From positions 3,634,501-3,698,500 of the forward strand of contig JAWNZC010000470.1 in assembly GCA_035771165.1 (NCBI GenBank): 64,000 nucleotides of DNA, given 5' to 3'. Positions 1 to 10,796 of the stretch are shown in pieces. How positions within the stretch are numbered: the stretch's first letter is position 1; each line of letters starts with the position of its first letter. The notes under the pieces were generated by a model. It was not told the DNA's origin. It saw only the letters and a program-made list of their open reading frames with translations, and did not search any database. Both the position numbers and the translations under genes were made by a program. Source of the DNA: Paragorgia papillata (lineage: Eukaryota; Cnidaria; Anthozoa; Scleralcyonacea; Coralliidae).

Positions 1-1514
1 ACTTACTATATGTATTTGGTCCACGCATTATAACACCAACGTTTCAGCCCGTGTGCTGATTTTTACTCTGATGAGTAACGAGTTGTTAACCTAACAAAAC
101 CAGTTGTGTATCAATTGTCTCATTAGTATAAGTAAAGTTGAGGCCCATGCAGAGACAAACTGAAACTGTTCTAAGCATTCCCTTTCCTTCTCAACAACAC
201 GTGATTCGAATTAGCGTAAGTTATACCAACCGTCTATTGCGTCTATAGTTTGTTCTAGCTGCGGTAAATATATCCTGCTTGATATGAGTACATGCAGCAC
301 ATGTCTAATTATAACAGTTTCAGAAATTCTTGTTTGGAACATCATCTGACCAGCAACGTGTTAATCTGGTGAAAGGCTCCTTTCGAAACATCATGTATTG
401 CTGGGTTGCACGTTACGTCATGGTGGCCATGTTGGTTGGTAGGCACAAAAGAATATCATATTAGATGCTATTGTATCTACCAACCAACATGGCCGCTGTG
501 TCTTTGTCCTCTAAATCTCAGGGGATTGATTGCAACCCACCAATTTTGTTGTTAAAATACCAGCGTGAGTTGAACACATATATTCGCTTTGAAATACACT
601 TCTTCTGAGGCTTTTGTAATTGTTTGATAATTCAATTTGGCATTCATTAGTTTATTCAGGTTTTACGCGTTCCTGTATTTAACTGGGTTTTCAATTTAAT
701 ATTTCACTACGTTTTAGCAAACCTTGGAAGCAAGCTTAAAAGAGGGTTTTTATATATTGCACTCGTTAGTAACTTCTTGCGCATGAGCGATTTTCATCCG
801 ATAATTGCTGTAAAACCAATATCAGTGTTATTAAACAACAATACGTGTTAATTATAACCTTTGTTTGGCTTTGTTATGTTTGTTTATTTGTGCCATGTAA
901 AGGACTACGAGCCCTTTGATTTGGTTTGAAAATACTTCTCAGAGAAATATGATATTTCAATAAAGCTCTTAGTTTTTACTCTTTTTGCCAATATTATAGG
1001 GTTAGCGTCAAAGTACGGTGTTTGTATAGGTGGGGCAATTGGATTTAGTGGTGATTCCCATGAATTGTATTAAAATATCCAATAAAACGTTGTCTCATTT
1101 ATTGTTGTTATCACATACACGATTCGTCACTGACTACAATATGTTTGATAAAATATCCGTCACTGAGTTTTTTGGCTTGTTTTTGGCATTGTGTTTTTTC
1201 TGCATGTGATGTTATGTGATAGAATAGAATATTTTAAAAGGGTAAAGAGACAACTTCATGCACTATATGTAGAAACTGGAGCAATAAAATGGCGGCCATG
1301 CTGGTATCCCAAATTAATCTTATAAGAATTTTTTCCCTATTCTTATTGAAGCATTCCTACTATATTGTTTTACCACTATATTGTTTTATCATTGATTAGT
1401 GGATGAAATCTGTATAATAAGAATTACCAGATTAGCTGTTAATTTTGCGCAAATTATAGCATGCAGTGATGACATAAATATTGTCGACTAATTTGTTTAT
1501 ATTTTTTATATTAG
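1..1514. other. Upstream intronic or intergenic sequence, no gene recognised
   Basis: No exon could be supported here. It is probably an intron of the PDZ gene that starts to the left, because the first recognisable exon at 1515 opens in phase 1 behind an AG acceptor. The only clear structure is a short inverted repeat: GGCCATGTTGGTTGGTAG near 424-442 is mirrored by CTACCAACCAACATGGCC near 478-495, with a loop of about 35 bases. Confidence 0.5.
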
Positions 1515-4362
1515 ATAAACATAAAAATTTCCAAGTTATTCCGGTTCCAACTGGTCCTAAAGAGGAGGTATAACTTATTTTCTGCGTATTGTTATTGTGC
1601 ACTTAATAATGTTCTTATATATACACGCAGATTTGAAGAGAAAAAAAGAATAACATACTTTTTAATTGCTTTCAGATTGAAGTTCGGGTTTATCGAAGTC
1701 CAATTTTGGGATTTAGCATCGGTGGTGGAATGAAAACTGGAACAAATATGATTGAGGTATAGTACATGAATTAAATGACTTAATAGTGTTTAATCGAGTT
1801 TGTTGTACAAGCAGTGCATGATAGATATAAGGGTCACATCCAATAAGTGGCGTATATAGTGCATGGAATCGAGAAGCACTGATGAACCATACATGCATTT
1901 TTTTTAAGATGTTTCAAATTACTGCACTATTTCCAAGCAGTCCCAACTATTTACGGAAACTCATCACACGATATCTTTTTTATACGTATTGGAATTTTAT
2001 CTCTTTGCCGTCCATATTGTAATTTTTTTCTTCTTTATCGACAGCGTAAATCCCATATGCCATACTCATGCATTTAAAAAAATACCCAATGGATCGTTTT
2101 CACTCACGTGATCGGTGGCCCCGTTGGGGTGGTGAAACAATACGAATGTTTGAATAAGAATAGAGTTAAATTCCCATAGGATAAAGATTGTTCACCAATA
2201 TGGCCGCCATTTCATTGTTTCTGTGCACCAATATGGCCGCCGTGACGTCAGATGAAAACCAAGAATATTTTATCTTTGCTTGGTCGTGCTTTCAGTTTAC
2301 TCCCTCAAAATTTAAATGCTAGAGGCCTGAGTGCATACATGGCTATAGGCTGAGTTCCCGCTTAAAAATCCCAGCTCTCGTATGAAGCGATCACCTTGGA
2401 GATTTGGAAAAGTATTCTTAACTATAGCTAGTCGCTTATACGAGAGCTTAAAACACAGTAAAAGCTCAGTTCGTAAATCTTAAATATGGTTGCACGCTGG
2501 GGCAGCTGGTTGTACACAAGAGTCAGGGTCGCAAGAGGAGCTTCAATTGTAATTCATTTCAGTAACTTACACTAATTCCAACAAAATTAAATCAAAACCC
2601 CTGGGTTACAGACTTTTTGGCACTTTGACCTTTTGAGTGAAGTAAAGTGCCACGAACCTTGGTGTTATATAGTATGCCTGTCTTCAGGGTACAATGGAAC
2701 CCCCGTCATACGACCACCCCGTTAATACGACCACCTCGTTATTGCAATCACTTTTTTCTGGCCTGAATATCTTCTAAGTAGTGGAATACTCCCCCGTTAA
2801 TACGACCACCCCGTTAATACGACCACATTTTTTTGGCCCAACGGTGGTCGTATTAACGAGGTTCCATGGACTGTACTGGGTTTTTGAGAATAGGTGCAGT
2901 GTTCTGTGCTTGAATTAAAGTGACATATATCTTCAAAAGTGATTTTTCCTTGTCTAAAATCGACCGGGAGTTCTGCGATTATGTTTGCTATAAGAGTGCG
3001 TTTTATGTTGCTAAATTTCAAAACTTTCCTTATCAAATTGTGTAACTTTCATTTAATAGGGAGTATACGTTGTTGCCGTGAATCCTGATGGACCTTCATC
3101 GCTTTTGCTCAAGCCAGGAGACCGGATATTGGAAGTAAGCAAGATTCTTTGTCTTGTGTAGTTTCGTCATCTCTAATAACGTCATTCGAACAATAACAGG
3201 AACCATTAATAAAGCAACGAGAAATGTCTACTTGAAAAAAGACTTGTTTCCGAGTGTATCTACGCATGTCTATGTATGCATGGCGCATTTGTTCTTTTAG
3301 CTTTTAACTCATTCCTATCCGAGGGCTTCCCCAGATGTGAATAAAATCGTCTGGCATTAGCCAGAATAAAATACTAAAGACCGATGCAGACAGGAAAGAG
3401 TTAAACTCAGATTTATAGATAGTTTGACTTTACCTTTTAAGTAAGATTAGCCAACGCCCATTTCTTTGTTTTTATTTCTCTGAGAAATACTTCGTTTCCA
3501 AATAAAAAAATTAAAAATATATATAAGGCGGGAAACAAAGTTTGCGTTGTTTTGAATTATCGACTGGGCCGATTTAGCAAATTTTAACTCTAAAACGAGG
3601 CAAACACTAGATGCAAGGCCACCGAGGGTAAAAATTTACCCTAATTTTTAATTTGATCATAATAATTTAAGGACTAGATTTTGTGGTTACGGGTGTTGGC
3701 TGTTTTGCACTCTGATTCTCTTTACTTTTATTCTATTCGTTTTATTTCTTCTTTTCAAGTACCATAGAATCTCTAAAGTAATCGGGGAGGCTGCTTTCGC
3801 AATACAAATCGAAATACAGTAAGGTTTGAGTACTGGCGAAAATATTGAACGTAGTTTCTAATTTTTGGAGCGAAGGCCCTTCGAGCGAAACGTTAGAAAT
3901 CTACGTTCAATAATTTCGGCAGTACTCAAACCTTACTATGCTGTATTTCGATTTGTATTTCAACACTGCCTACGCAGCGCACTACTTTTATTTCACTGCT
4001 TTCGCAATAGGTGGCCTCTAAGGGCGGCTACTTCAAGAGGAGCAGTTACTTTCAAGCTCTTTCAGAATTAGAAACTTTTAAAAGAGGCGGTTACTTAGAG
4101 ATTCTACGGCAACTCTCGACACTCCTTTCGATCATTTGTTTTCTTTCGAGAGAGCTGGACATTTCATGGTTAAATATAGTTACTCAAAATGTCGTTTCAT
4201 TTCTGCAAATGATATTTTGTTATGGACATTGCTAATTATTTGATAACATTTTTTCTCTAGGTAAACAAACTGAATTTACGCAGTGTTTCCCACGAGCATG
4301 CTGTCCTCTTCCTGACACACAACCAACAACTGGATTTAGTAATTGAAAGAGTTTGCCAGTAA
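1515..4362 (+). CDS. PDZ-domain protein, last four coding exons (5' part outside window)
   Basis: Exons 1515-1567, 1676-1756, 3060-3134 and 4261-4362 (stop TAA at 4360). All have AG/GT borders and every internal junction is phase 0. The joined product is one PDZ domain at the extreme C-terminus. The carboxylate-binding loop reads ILGFSIGGG, followed by a GVYVVAVNPDGP strand and LLLKPGDRILEVN, where family members have the GD(K/R)I motif, then the helix HEHAVLFL. PDZ domains bind C-terminal peptides at junctions and synapses. From memory the spacing and the GPxSxLLxPGD block resemble the C-terminal PDZ of LAP proteins (Erbin, Densin). TAX1BP3-like single-PDZ proteins share the loop and are the alternative. 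The PDZ call is secure; the family is inference. A leucine-rich-repeat region would be expected left of the window if it is a LAP protein. Possible AATAAA signal at 4362-4367. Confidence 0.78.
2091..2260 (+). repeat. Dispersed MITE-like element 'A', copy 1
   Basis: First of four similar elements of about 170 bp (others at 27938, 51816 and 52749), all in this orientation. It begins GGATCGTTTTCACTCACGTG and ends GTGACGTCAGATGAAAACC, so the ends are weakly inverted (CGTTTTCA against TGAAAAC). Inside, ACCAATATGGCCGCC occurs twice. It carries a CACGTG E-box, a TGACGTCA CRE, and ATGGCGGC on the minus strand, like the YY1 core. It lies in a PDZ-gene intron. Confidence 0.75.
2690..2876. mobile_element. 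Pogo/Tigger-like MITE
   Basis: Inverted ends GTACAATGGAACC and GGTTCCATGGACTGTAC, both bounded by TA. The interior has tandem TAATACGACCACC units at the left and their complement GGTGGTCGTATTAACG at the right. The TA boundary and the CAGTGGAACC-like terminus fit the Tc1/mariner/pogo group. No transposase is left. It lies in a PDZ-gene intron. Confidence 0.5.
3299..3410 (+). repeat. Palindrome-cored repeat 'B', copy 1
   Basis: A segment of about 110 bp bounded by TTTTAACTC and GAGTTAA, with the core GTCTGGCATTAGCCAGA. The same family occurs inverted at 10286-10390 and again, diverged, at 62506-62625. This supports a small dispersed non-coding element. Confidence 0.6.
3835..3990 (+). repeat. 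Repeat 'C' with GCGAAAC core, copy 1
   Basis: Inverted arms GAACGTAGTTTCTAA and TTAGAAATCTACGTTC enclose GGAGCGAAGGCCCTTCGAGC followed by GAAACGTTAG. Downstream is CAAACCTTACTATG then TTTCAACACTGCCTACGCAG. The same downstream block recurs at 14510-14555 and 47263-47335, so this is a dispersed element. A stem followed by CGAAAC resembles one half of a hammerhead ribozyme core, which is speculative. Confidence 0.5.
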
Positions 4363-6396
4363 ATAAAACGTTAATAATGTATAAAACAAGATTTTACAAT
4401 TGTAAATAGAAGAAAAAATTAAGTTGAGTAATATTTAACAATTAGTCACTGAAGTCGAGGTGATTATCGTTAAATATAAACGATAATCACTGAGACTGAG
4501 GTGACTAATTGTTTAAGTAAAATTTCAGGCCTGAGAAGAATAACTAAGAAATTTAAAACAGACGTCTTTAACTGTCGTAGTTTTATCATGTAAATTCAAC
4601 CCTGCGAAGTTTTCTTCACGCTTTGACAGCTGTCTAAGCCTTCAATTATTCCACATACTATTAAAACTGACCCAAAAATCAACAAACGTCTCGGCGTTTG
4701 GAGATCCAGATGAAACACTCCTCCTCGTCTATGATATATTACATCACAGCCAATCATGCAGAGTATAAATAAATTTAAATTATCATAGCTATAGTTAAAA
4801 TGCGTTTTGTATTCTTGTAATTTTACAAACTAATATTCGCCTTGACGGGCGCTAAAATGTTTTGTATTAATGAAAGATTTTAAGATTGCAAACTAACTAC
4901 TTTAGATTGTTTTAAATTTCTGTTCTTTGGAATAAATTTTTTTTGCCAAAACGGATTTTGTCAATTGGTCGTTTTTATTCGTTACCTTAAAAATAAGGAA
5001 TGGTCGTTTGATGGTGTTTGACTACACGCATATATATACACACAACACACTAGCGATTTTTGGCGAGGAAGATGTTGTATCTACTGCGCATGCGCGAGTA
5101 GAAACAATGCTGTCGTGCGTGTAAGTTAAGTTGAGTTGAGTTGAGTTAAGTTAACACAGTTGCATCATTGTTTTTACTATCATAGTATCTATACTCTATA
5201 GGCATAAAACGCAGTAGATACATGCACGCCTGGGCGCGCCTATTTTTTTATTATTCTGCCCATGCAGATGCAGATATACCTGTAAGTTTTCAACAGTCAT
5301 TTTCTCAAACAAACAACACTTGGGCTTGCCGGCTTGGCAAATTTTACATCGAACGGTTAGCGTCGAAGTCATTTGCCATGCTTCATTCATGCGTCGATCT
5401 TCTTTGATGTGCCGCGGTTAATATATAGCTTAGTGACCTTGCATGACCTACTATATTTCTTTACAACTACGTCTAGAACACTAGCTAGTATTCATCAACT
5501 AACTAGCTAGTTACCTCCTCAGTATATAACTAACAGGATTCGTATGTAGTTTCGGTGCGTATTGTACTAAGCTCCGAGCTTATATTTTTAATTAAAATGC
5601 TTATATAGGGATGGTTCCGTTATTACGGTTGGAGGCAAATTTTTCGTTTCGTGATAAGTAATTAATTTGCATATATATTATATATTTACTGATTATACAT
5701 ATAAGCTATAATGGGCTTATTTTCGAAAGGGCTTATATATAATCGGAAAGATTTTTTCATTTAATATTAAGAAAAGCTTATACCTCACCTAATATGAACG
5801 AGTTTTCTGATTGGCTATAAATAATCAATCACATTGTCAATTACCAATTCGCTCTCTATGCCTTTATTTGTGCAGTAAGACAAAATTTGCATATTGTTAA
5901 TTTATGTAACGTTAACAGTAGCAACCAGAAGAGTCGCATCACAACGAACAGCAACAAACGCCACTACGCCAGAGCTGTCTATAAAGCCAGGTTAGTTTCT
6001 CTATAGTTGATTCTGTGTGATTTCTTTGTCTTGAAAACTATATTTCCGATCAGATGCAAACTGAGATCGATATAAAGCAAATTCTTCTTGTTTAACTGAG
6101 ATCTATCTGTAGAGATCTATCTGGGTTCTTGTTTAACTGAGATCTATCTGTAGGCTAGCCCGACTGATCTGGAAATGTAAGTAATGCATGCTATATCAAC
6201 AACATCAGCTCGCGGCCGTCCAAAACATTCTTTCATTCAGTTTAGGCTTGCACGTTTAATATGGTCTATATGTATATGTATATGTATATTTTTATTTTTT
6301 ATATATTTTCAAAACTGTCCTACTCTAACTATTACGAATCAGACAACGGGATCGATCTGAATCTGATTGAGTGATTCAGTGAAATGGCTAAACCTC
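4363..6396. other. Intergenic, no gene recognised
   Basis: Between the PDZ stop and the next repeat cluster I see no splice-supported coding sequence. Visible structures: a hairpin around 4434-4515 (GATTATCGTT mirrored by AACGATAATC, outer TTAGTCACTGA against GGTGACTAA); a GTTGA/GTTAA simple run at 5125-5155; and a tandem duplication of about 46 bp at 6083-6160 with repeated AACTGAGATCTATCTGTAG. Confidence 0.5.
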
Positions 6397-6662
6397 TAAT
6401 GCACCTGTCAATGTCTTCCCCGCGGGGGGGGGAGGGCGGGCATACCAAGGGGATATGACTATGATTTGGGGCCCCTGAGTGGGGAATTTGTCAGAATGAT
6501 CCTGCCCGCATGCGGGGTAATTTGACTGGGAGATTTGACAATTTTTGTCCAGCACAATGTGATTTTGGAGGGGCCATTTGACAGGAGGGAAACCGAAAAT
6601 GTCAAATTCCCCTGGGTATGCCCGCCCTCCCTCCCCGCGGGGAAGACATTGACAGGTGCATA
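6397..6662. repeat. GC-rich inverted-repeat element
   Basis: Arms TGCACCTGTCAATGTCTTCC at the left and GGAAGACATTGACAGGTGCA at the right are fully complementary. They continue into a CCCGCGGGG / GGGAGGGCGGGCATA block, also mirrored. The loop is about 170 bp. Its G+C content is far above its surroundings, suggesting a young insertion. The small reverse-strand frame across it is an artefact. Confidence 0.7.
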
Positions 6663-6769
6663 AAGCCTCGCAACATCGTTGTTCTGCAATTATTTAACAA
6701 CACTATTATGACATTAAACATAATGAAATTTAATAAAATGAGGTTATATAAAGCCTAGTCACTACTGTT

Positions 6770-6830
6770 TGTCAAGAATGTTTATTGTTTGAGCTTTCGT
6801 CGTACTACGGCATCAGAAACTAAAATGTAT
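6770..6830 (-). ncRNA. Degenerate hammerhead-ribozyme-like motif
   Basis: On the minus strand at about 6791-6820 the sequence reads CTGATGCCGTAGTACGAC and then GAAAGCTC. CTGATG and CGAAA are the two halves of the hammerhead core. GCCGT and ACGAC can pair as stem II with one mismatch. The A that normally follows CTGATG is not obvious, so activity is doubtful. It lies just downstream of a Penelope-like coding relic on the same strand; these retroelements are known to carry hammerhead motifs in their terminal repeats. Confidence 0.35.
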
Positions 6831-7037
6831 TGCACGGGCTATGCCATATATATACAAGCGTAAGATATGTGAATAATTAATAAGGGATGGATGAATGAAT
6901 CTTGAGATAATTACAATATAAATAAATCTAAAATATGTAAAGATGTAAGAAGAGTGAAATATGCATGCATAAAAGAGGGAGGTGCGAATACATAGATATG
7001 TATACAAAAACGTTAAAATATTAAAACAGTTAAAATA

Positions 7038-7858
7038 CGAGTTCACTGCGCTCTTCGCGTAAGTTAATTGCTGGTTTCTCTTTTCGTATATAGTGTGCTT
7101 CTTTCAATCTCAAGTTCACTGTGTCATTGTCTTTGGCTAAGATGTTTATGTTCTTATGGAAATTCTGGCAGGTTGTAAAATGTTTGTAGAATTCTGTCAT
7201 GTGTTTTTCTGATGGTGCTGCCGATGTAGAATTCTTGACGTTTCTTGCAGGTGATCTTGTAGACGACGCCTTTAAGAAAGCACAAGCCTTTCATCGCCGT
7301 CGGGCATTCTGGTTTGTTACAGCCTTTGATATTGCTTTTCGGCTTGAGGGCTTGACGTAATGTTGCTGATTTATGTGCGATTCTAACTTGTGGGCCTTCT
7401 TTTCGAAACATTCGTTTGAGTTTATAACTAACAGCGTCAGAAATATATGGTGTATGAAAGTATAACCATTCGCTAGTGTTCTTATTATGTGTGCTGGTAG
7501 TAGGGTTTTTAAGTTCTGATTCATTGATCACGCGTTGTGGATATCCATTGGCTCGTAGTATGTTATTGAGCTCTCCATTGTGTTTCAGTTTGGCTTGTTG
7601 TGAGCTGCATCGTTGATAAATCCGTTTCCTTTCGTTTTTAATCATGTTCATTTTGGCACGTTTGGGTAGAGCAGAATTGTAGTGAACAAAGAGAGGTTTC
7701 TTTGCCTTCTTCTTGTAGAACTCAAATTCACTGTTTCCTTCATTCGTAATAGTGACGGTATATAATAATTTCAGCGTCCAAAGTATATATATATTCTCTA
7801 TGGCATTATAAATCATTTCATTTTCAATTGAGCTATTGATTTGAGGCCATGTCCACAT
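7038..7858 (-). pseudogene. Penelope-like retroelement, truncated and frameshifted C-terminal part
   Basis: The minus-strand frame 7858-7154 (234 codons) resembles the region behind the reverse transcriptase in Penelope-like elements. It has ILRANGYPQRVI, then TPYISDAVSYKLKRMF with VRIAHKSATLRQAL, a Cys pair region CNKPECP...CFL, and the start of a GIY-YIG endonuclease (VVYKITCKKRQEFYIGST). Near 7160 the frame breaks. The family's usual ending continues in another frame to about 7038 (LRLKEAHYIRKEKPAIN, then LREERSEL). No RT palm motifs are found upstream, so the copy is 5'-truncated as well as frameshifted, and dead. A hammerhead-like motif follows at 6791-6820. The element sits head-to-head about 440 bp from the intact TIR gene. 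Confidence 0.8.
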
Positions 7859-8296
7859 GCACGTATGCGTTTAATTTTCATATGAAATTCTCAGGAAAAG
7901 CGACGTGCACACGCCAAGAGAATCTTGTTGAGAAACTGATGCCGCCTCGCGAGGCGGTTAGCTCTATGTGTTAGCTCATGCAGCTAAGTAGGCAGTAGCT
8001 CTCGTGTGCGGCAGACATTAGGCGAGTTGTTTGAAATTTCTAGCAAAAATGCATACCAAACGCTCTTCACAGCCACATGGTTAGTGCATGCTGTTCATTG
8101 CCACAAACAAACCCACAAGAATTCATATCATAGTGCTCGACTGTTCCAGTCAACACAAAAATGAAATTAAGTTATAACTAATTTTTGTATCGTTTAATTT
8201 TTGTCTAGATCTTAACTATCACACCTGGAATTCTAGGTGAGAGTTTTACCCAAACGACATTTTTTCTCAGTCAGCTATAATTCCTTTGCTTCGACA

Positions 8297-10186
8297 ATGA
8301 AACGCGTAGTTCTATCAAATCATTCGCGACACAAAGACCTTTGTGAGAAGATTGCTAAAGCATTGCGATCTACTTCCTATGACGTAGTAACCATCGACGA
8401 AAGTTCCCCCCAGGCTTTGAAGTTGCGCGAGCAAGCGATCCAATCGTGTGAAGTGTTTGTTCTGGTTGCTTCAGTAAAATACCAGCGCGACCCGTATTGT
8501 CTTGAGTTGGCAAACTACGCTAAAACAATTCGGAAGCCAATTGTAACTGTGTTAGCGCAGAGCAATTACAAGCCGTTTGGTACGCTTGGGGCCATTTCTG
8601 TAGCAGGCGGAGCAATCATTGATTTTACCAAAGAAGATTTCGAAATTGCAATTGAGCTATTGAAAACCGAGGTTGGAGCTACAACTGTGACTTCGAGCGC
8701 TTCGAAACCAGAAATTCCTAACTCCGCTGTAGGTTTGGAAAACTCCAAGAAAACAGCAACAAAGTCTTCTGGTGTATTTGTTTCCTACCAGAGTGATACT
8801 TCAAATATTGCAAGGATGGTCCAAGGAGCGCTGAGTGGCACTGGTAGTAAAGTAACATTGGGCGATCCTGTAAAATCCGACGACAAAGCCATTTCAAGTT
8901 GTCAGGTGTTCGTCGCTGTTCTGTCAGCTAAATATGAAACTTCTGAACAGTGTCAGAAAAGTTACGAGCTAGCGAGGCTGTATAGGAAGAATATAATACC
9001 AGTTATTGGCGCGAAAGGGTATCAACCTGCAGGTTGGCTTGCACTCGCCATCGCTGGCAAGCTTTACTACGCTATGCCCGACCACGAGACCGCCCACAAG
9101 GCGTTTTACGATAGCTCCCTGATAAACGACTTTTGCTATGCGGTCAAAGCTTTTCTACAGCCCCAAGCGAGTGAAGAAGAACGCGAGAAATCTGAAATAC
9201 TCGCTTTGGATAAGCAACTTGAAGATTGTAAGAAAAAGTTAAGCACTTGGCCTCCGAAAGCAAGACCTGACGACCAAGCTTCAGTGAAGGAAGTAGAAAC
9301 AGCCGTGGCAAAGTTGAAAATTGCCGCTGACAAGGAACATTTGGTGTTTAATTACATCCATCACGAAGTGACTCGAATGTCGTTCGTTCCTCCAAAGCCG
9401 CTATTTGACGGACGTGGCGTGCCACTACGACGTCAGTTCGAAGCAATGTGTTCTTACCAGTGGAGCGTTCAAAGTTTTGTGCGCGATTTCTACATGGATC
9501 TGCACATGCGCAACCTAGAAGTTTGGATGGATATCTGGGGCGGCATGCAAGGAAATATTAATGAATCAATGGCAAATGCAGTCGAGTGTTCCGCAGTGAT
9601 GATTTGCTTCCTTACCGAGAAATATCAGAAGTCAATCAACTGTTGTCTTGAGTTAAAGTACGCTCTTCACCGCCAAAAAACAGTTATTTTTATAAAGGTC
9701 GAGCCCCGCCTTACCCTTTTGCCTTGGCTTTCCGACGTCGTGGCGCGCTCCCAGGTCTTCGAGATGAGTTCCATTTCCGATGCTGGCAAGATGGACAACG
9801 GTATTCCACGAATCAATCGCATCTCCGAATTGATCCGAGCATATTCCACGAGCCGTCCACGACAAACCATCACGGAGGACGTCACCGAAGATGTATTCGC
9901 GCGACGTGAGATGTTGGAGAGTGCGTTGTACTGGATTCATAAAAACGAAGGGACGTCGCGGTTCACGAAGTGCGGAAGATGTGGGGCCGAGTTTGATGAC
10001 AACTCCGATGATGGTTGCAAGAAGCATTCTGCGTACTTCATGGGGGGTACAATTTTGGCGGGAAGATGGGTATGCTGTCAGCAGAGGTCTAAAGAGTCGC
10101 CAGGCTGCACGACAGCCAAACATACTACAACGGTCATGAAATGGTCTCAAATACCAGGCCACGGCGGTTGTTATAAGTGGTCTTAG
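8297..10186 (+). CDS. Intronless triple TIR-like protein with C-terminal Cys/His domain
   Basis: 629 residues from the ATG at 8297. The open frame extends 60 bases upstream, but only from a GTG, so this Met is chosen. An AG at 8235-8236 (TTCTAG) or 8269-8270 may end a 5' UTR intron. Layout: TIR-like domain 1 about residues 1-125 (AIQSCEVFVLVASVKYQ, CLELANYAK); domain 2 about 156-285 (GVFVSYQSD, SSCQVFVAVLSAKYE, SYELARLYRK); a charged helical segment about 290-360, likely coiled coil; domain 3 about 367-500 (MCSYQWSVQSFVRDFY, LEVWMDIWGGMQGN, CSAVMICFLTEKYQKS, CCLELKYAL); C-terminus 558-605 with CGRCGAEF, a CKKH pair and WVCCQQ...GC, a probable zinc-binding module. The Glu after the Cys (C.LEL) is where catalytic TIR domains carry their NADase Glu, so enzymatic activity is possible. 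TIR proteins signal in innate immunity or cleave NAD+. No TM or signal peptide is seen. Function is inferred by family only. Confidence 0.85.
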   Translation: MKRVVLSNHSRHKDLCEKIAKALRSTSYDVVTIDESSPQALKLREQAIQSCEVFVLVASVKYQRDPYCLELANYAKTIRKPIVTVLAQSNYKPFGTLGAISVAGGAIIDFTKEDFEIAIELLKTEVGATTVTSSASKPEIPNSAVGLENSKKTATKSSGVFVSYQSDTSNIARMVQGALSGTGSKVTLGDPVKSDDKAISSCQVFVAVLSAKYETSEQCQKSYELARLYRKNIIPVIGAKGYQPAGWLALAIAGKLYYAMPDHETAHKAFYDSSLINDFCYAVKAFLQPQASEEEREKSEILALDKQLEDCKKKLSTWPPKARPDDQASVKEVETAVAKLKIAADKEHLVFNYIHHEVTRMSFVPPKPLFDGRGVPLRRQFEAMCSYQWSVQSFVRDFYMDLHMRNLEVWMDIWGGMQGNINESMANAVECSAVMICFLTEKYQKSINCCLELKYALHRQKTVIFIKVEPRLTLLPWLSDVVARSQVFEMSSISDAGKMDNGIPRINRISELIRAYSTSRPRQTITEDVTEDVFARREMLESALYWIHKNEGTSRFTKCGRCGAEFDDNSDDGCKKHSAYFMGGTILAGRWVCCQQRSKESPGCTTAKHTTTVMKWSQIPGHGGCYKWS

Positions 10187-10285
10187 ACTCTTATAGTTCT
10201 ATCCGCAAGACTACAGTTACAAAAGTATTTATAAGGATGCAGAACTATTTAGTACCAAGGACAATTCTGAAGGAGTACTATCAAG

Positions 10286-10390
10286 ATTTAACTCTTTCCT
10301 GTCCGAATTGGTCTTTAGTATTTTATTCTGGCTAACGCCAGACGATTTTATTCACCTCTGGGGAAGCCCTCGGACAGGAATGAGTTATAA
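10286..10390 (-). repeat. Repeat 'B', copy 2 (inverted)
   Basis: Same family as 3299-3410 but reversed: TTTAACTCTTTCCTGTCCGA, GGTCTTTAGTATTTTATTCT, the core GGCTAACGCCAGACGATTTT and GGGGAAGCCCTCGGACAGGA. Together the copies define the ends as an AACTC.TTCCTGTCCGA inverted pair. Confidence 0.65.
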
Positions 10391-10418
10391 ACTATCTCTC
10401 TAACGTTTATGTATTATC

Positions 10419-10796
10419 TTAAGGTGGCTCGACAGTCTAAATCATGAAAAATTACGTATTTTCTTGATAAAACGTTTTGCACAGGTCTCATGAGCTTCAT
10501 TTTGATCCATTGCATAGCTCTAGTCTGTGGTGGTCTTGATTATTGAAAAGATTTATACTTGTAGCGCTTGCGTATCTAGAGAAATTGTGTTTGTGGTAAG
10601 CGACAGATTTTATGCAAATTAGGCTTTCTGCATTTACTGGAAACACGATGTCTTCACTTAGGTAAACTCTGAGAGTATAAAACTTTTCAATAATCAAGAC
10701 TACCACTATGAATGAAGCTCATGAGACCTGTGCAAAACATTTTATGGGGGTAAACGATAATTTCTCGTGATTTAGACTGTCGACTGCCACCTTAAG
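10419..10796. repeat. Long inverted-repeat MITE with TTAAGGTGGC ends
   Basis: Left terminus TTAAGGTGGCTCGACAGTCT and right terminus AGACTGTCGACTGCCACCTT are complementary. The arms continue through GCACAGGTCTCATGAGCTTC and a TCTTGATTATTGAAAAG block, mirrored near 10685-10735. Total about 378 bp, flanked by TTAA. A 2-kb-scale autonomous partner is not in the window. Confidence 0.7.

Noticed and set aside
9653..10162. 169-codon open frame on the minus strand opposite the TIR gene
   Set aside because: Shadow of the plus-strand coding sequence; no family similarity, and the plus strand has clear domains.
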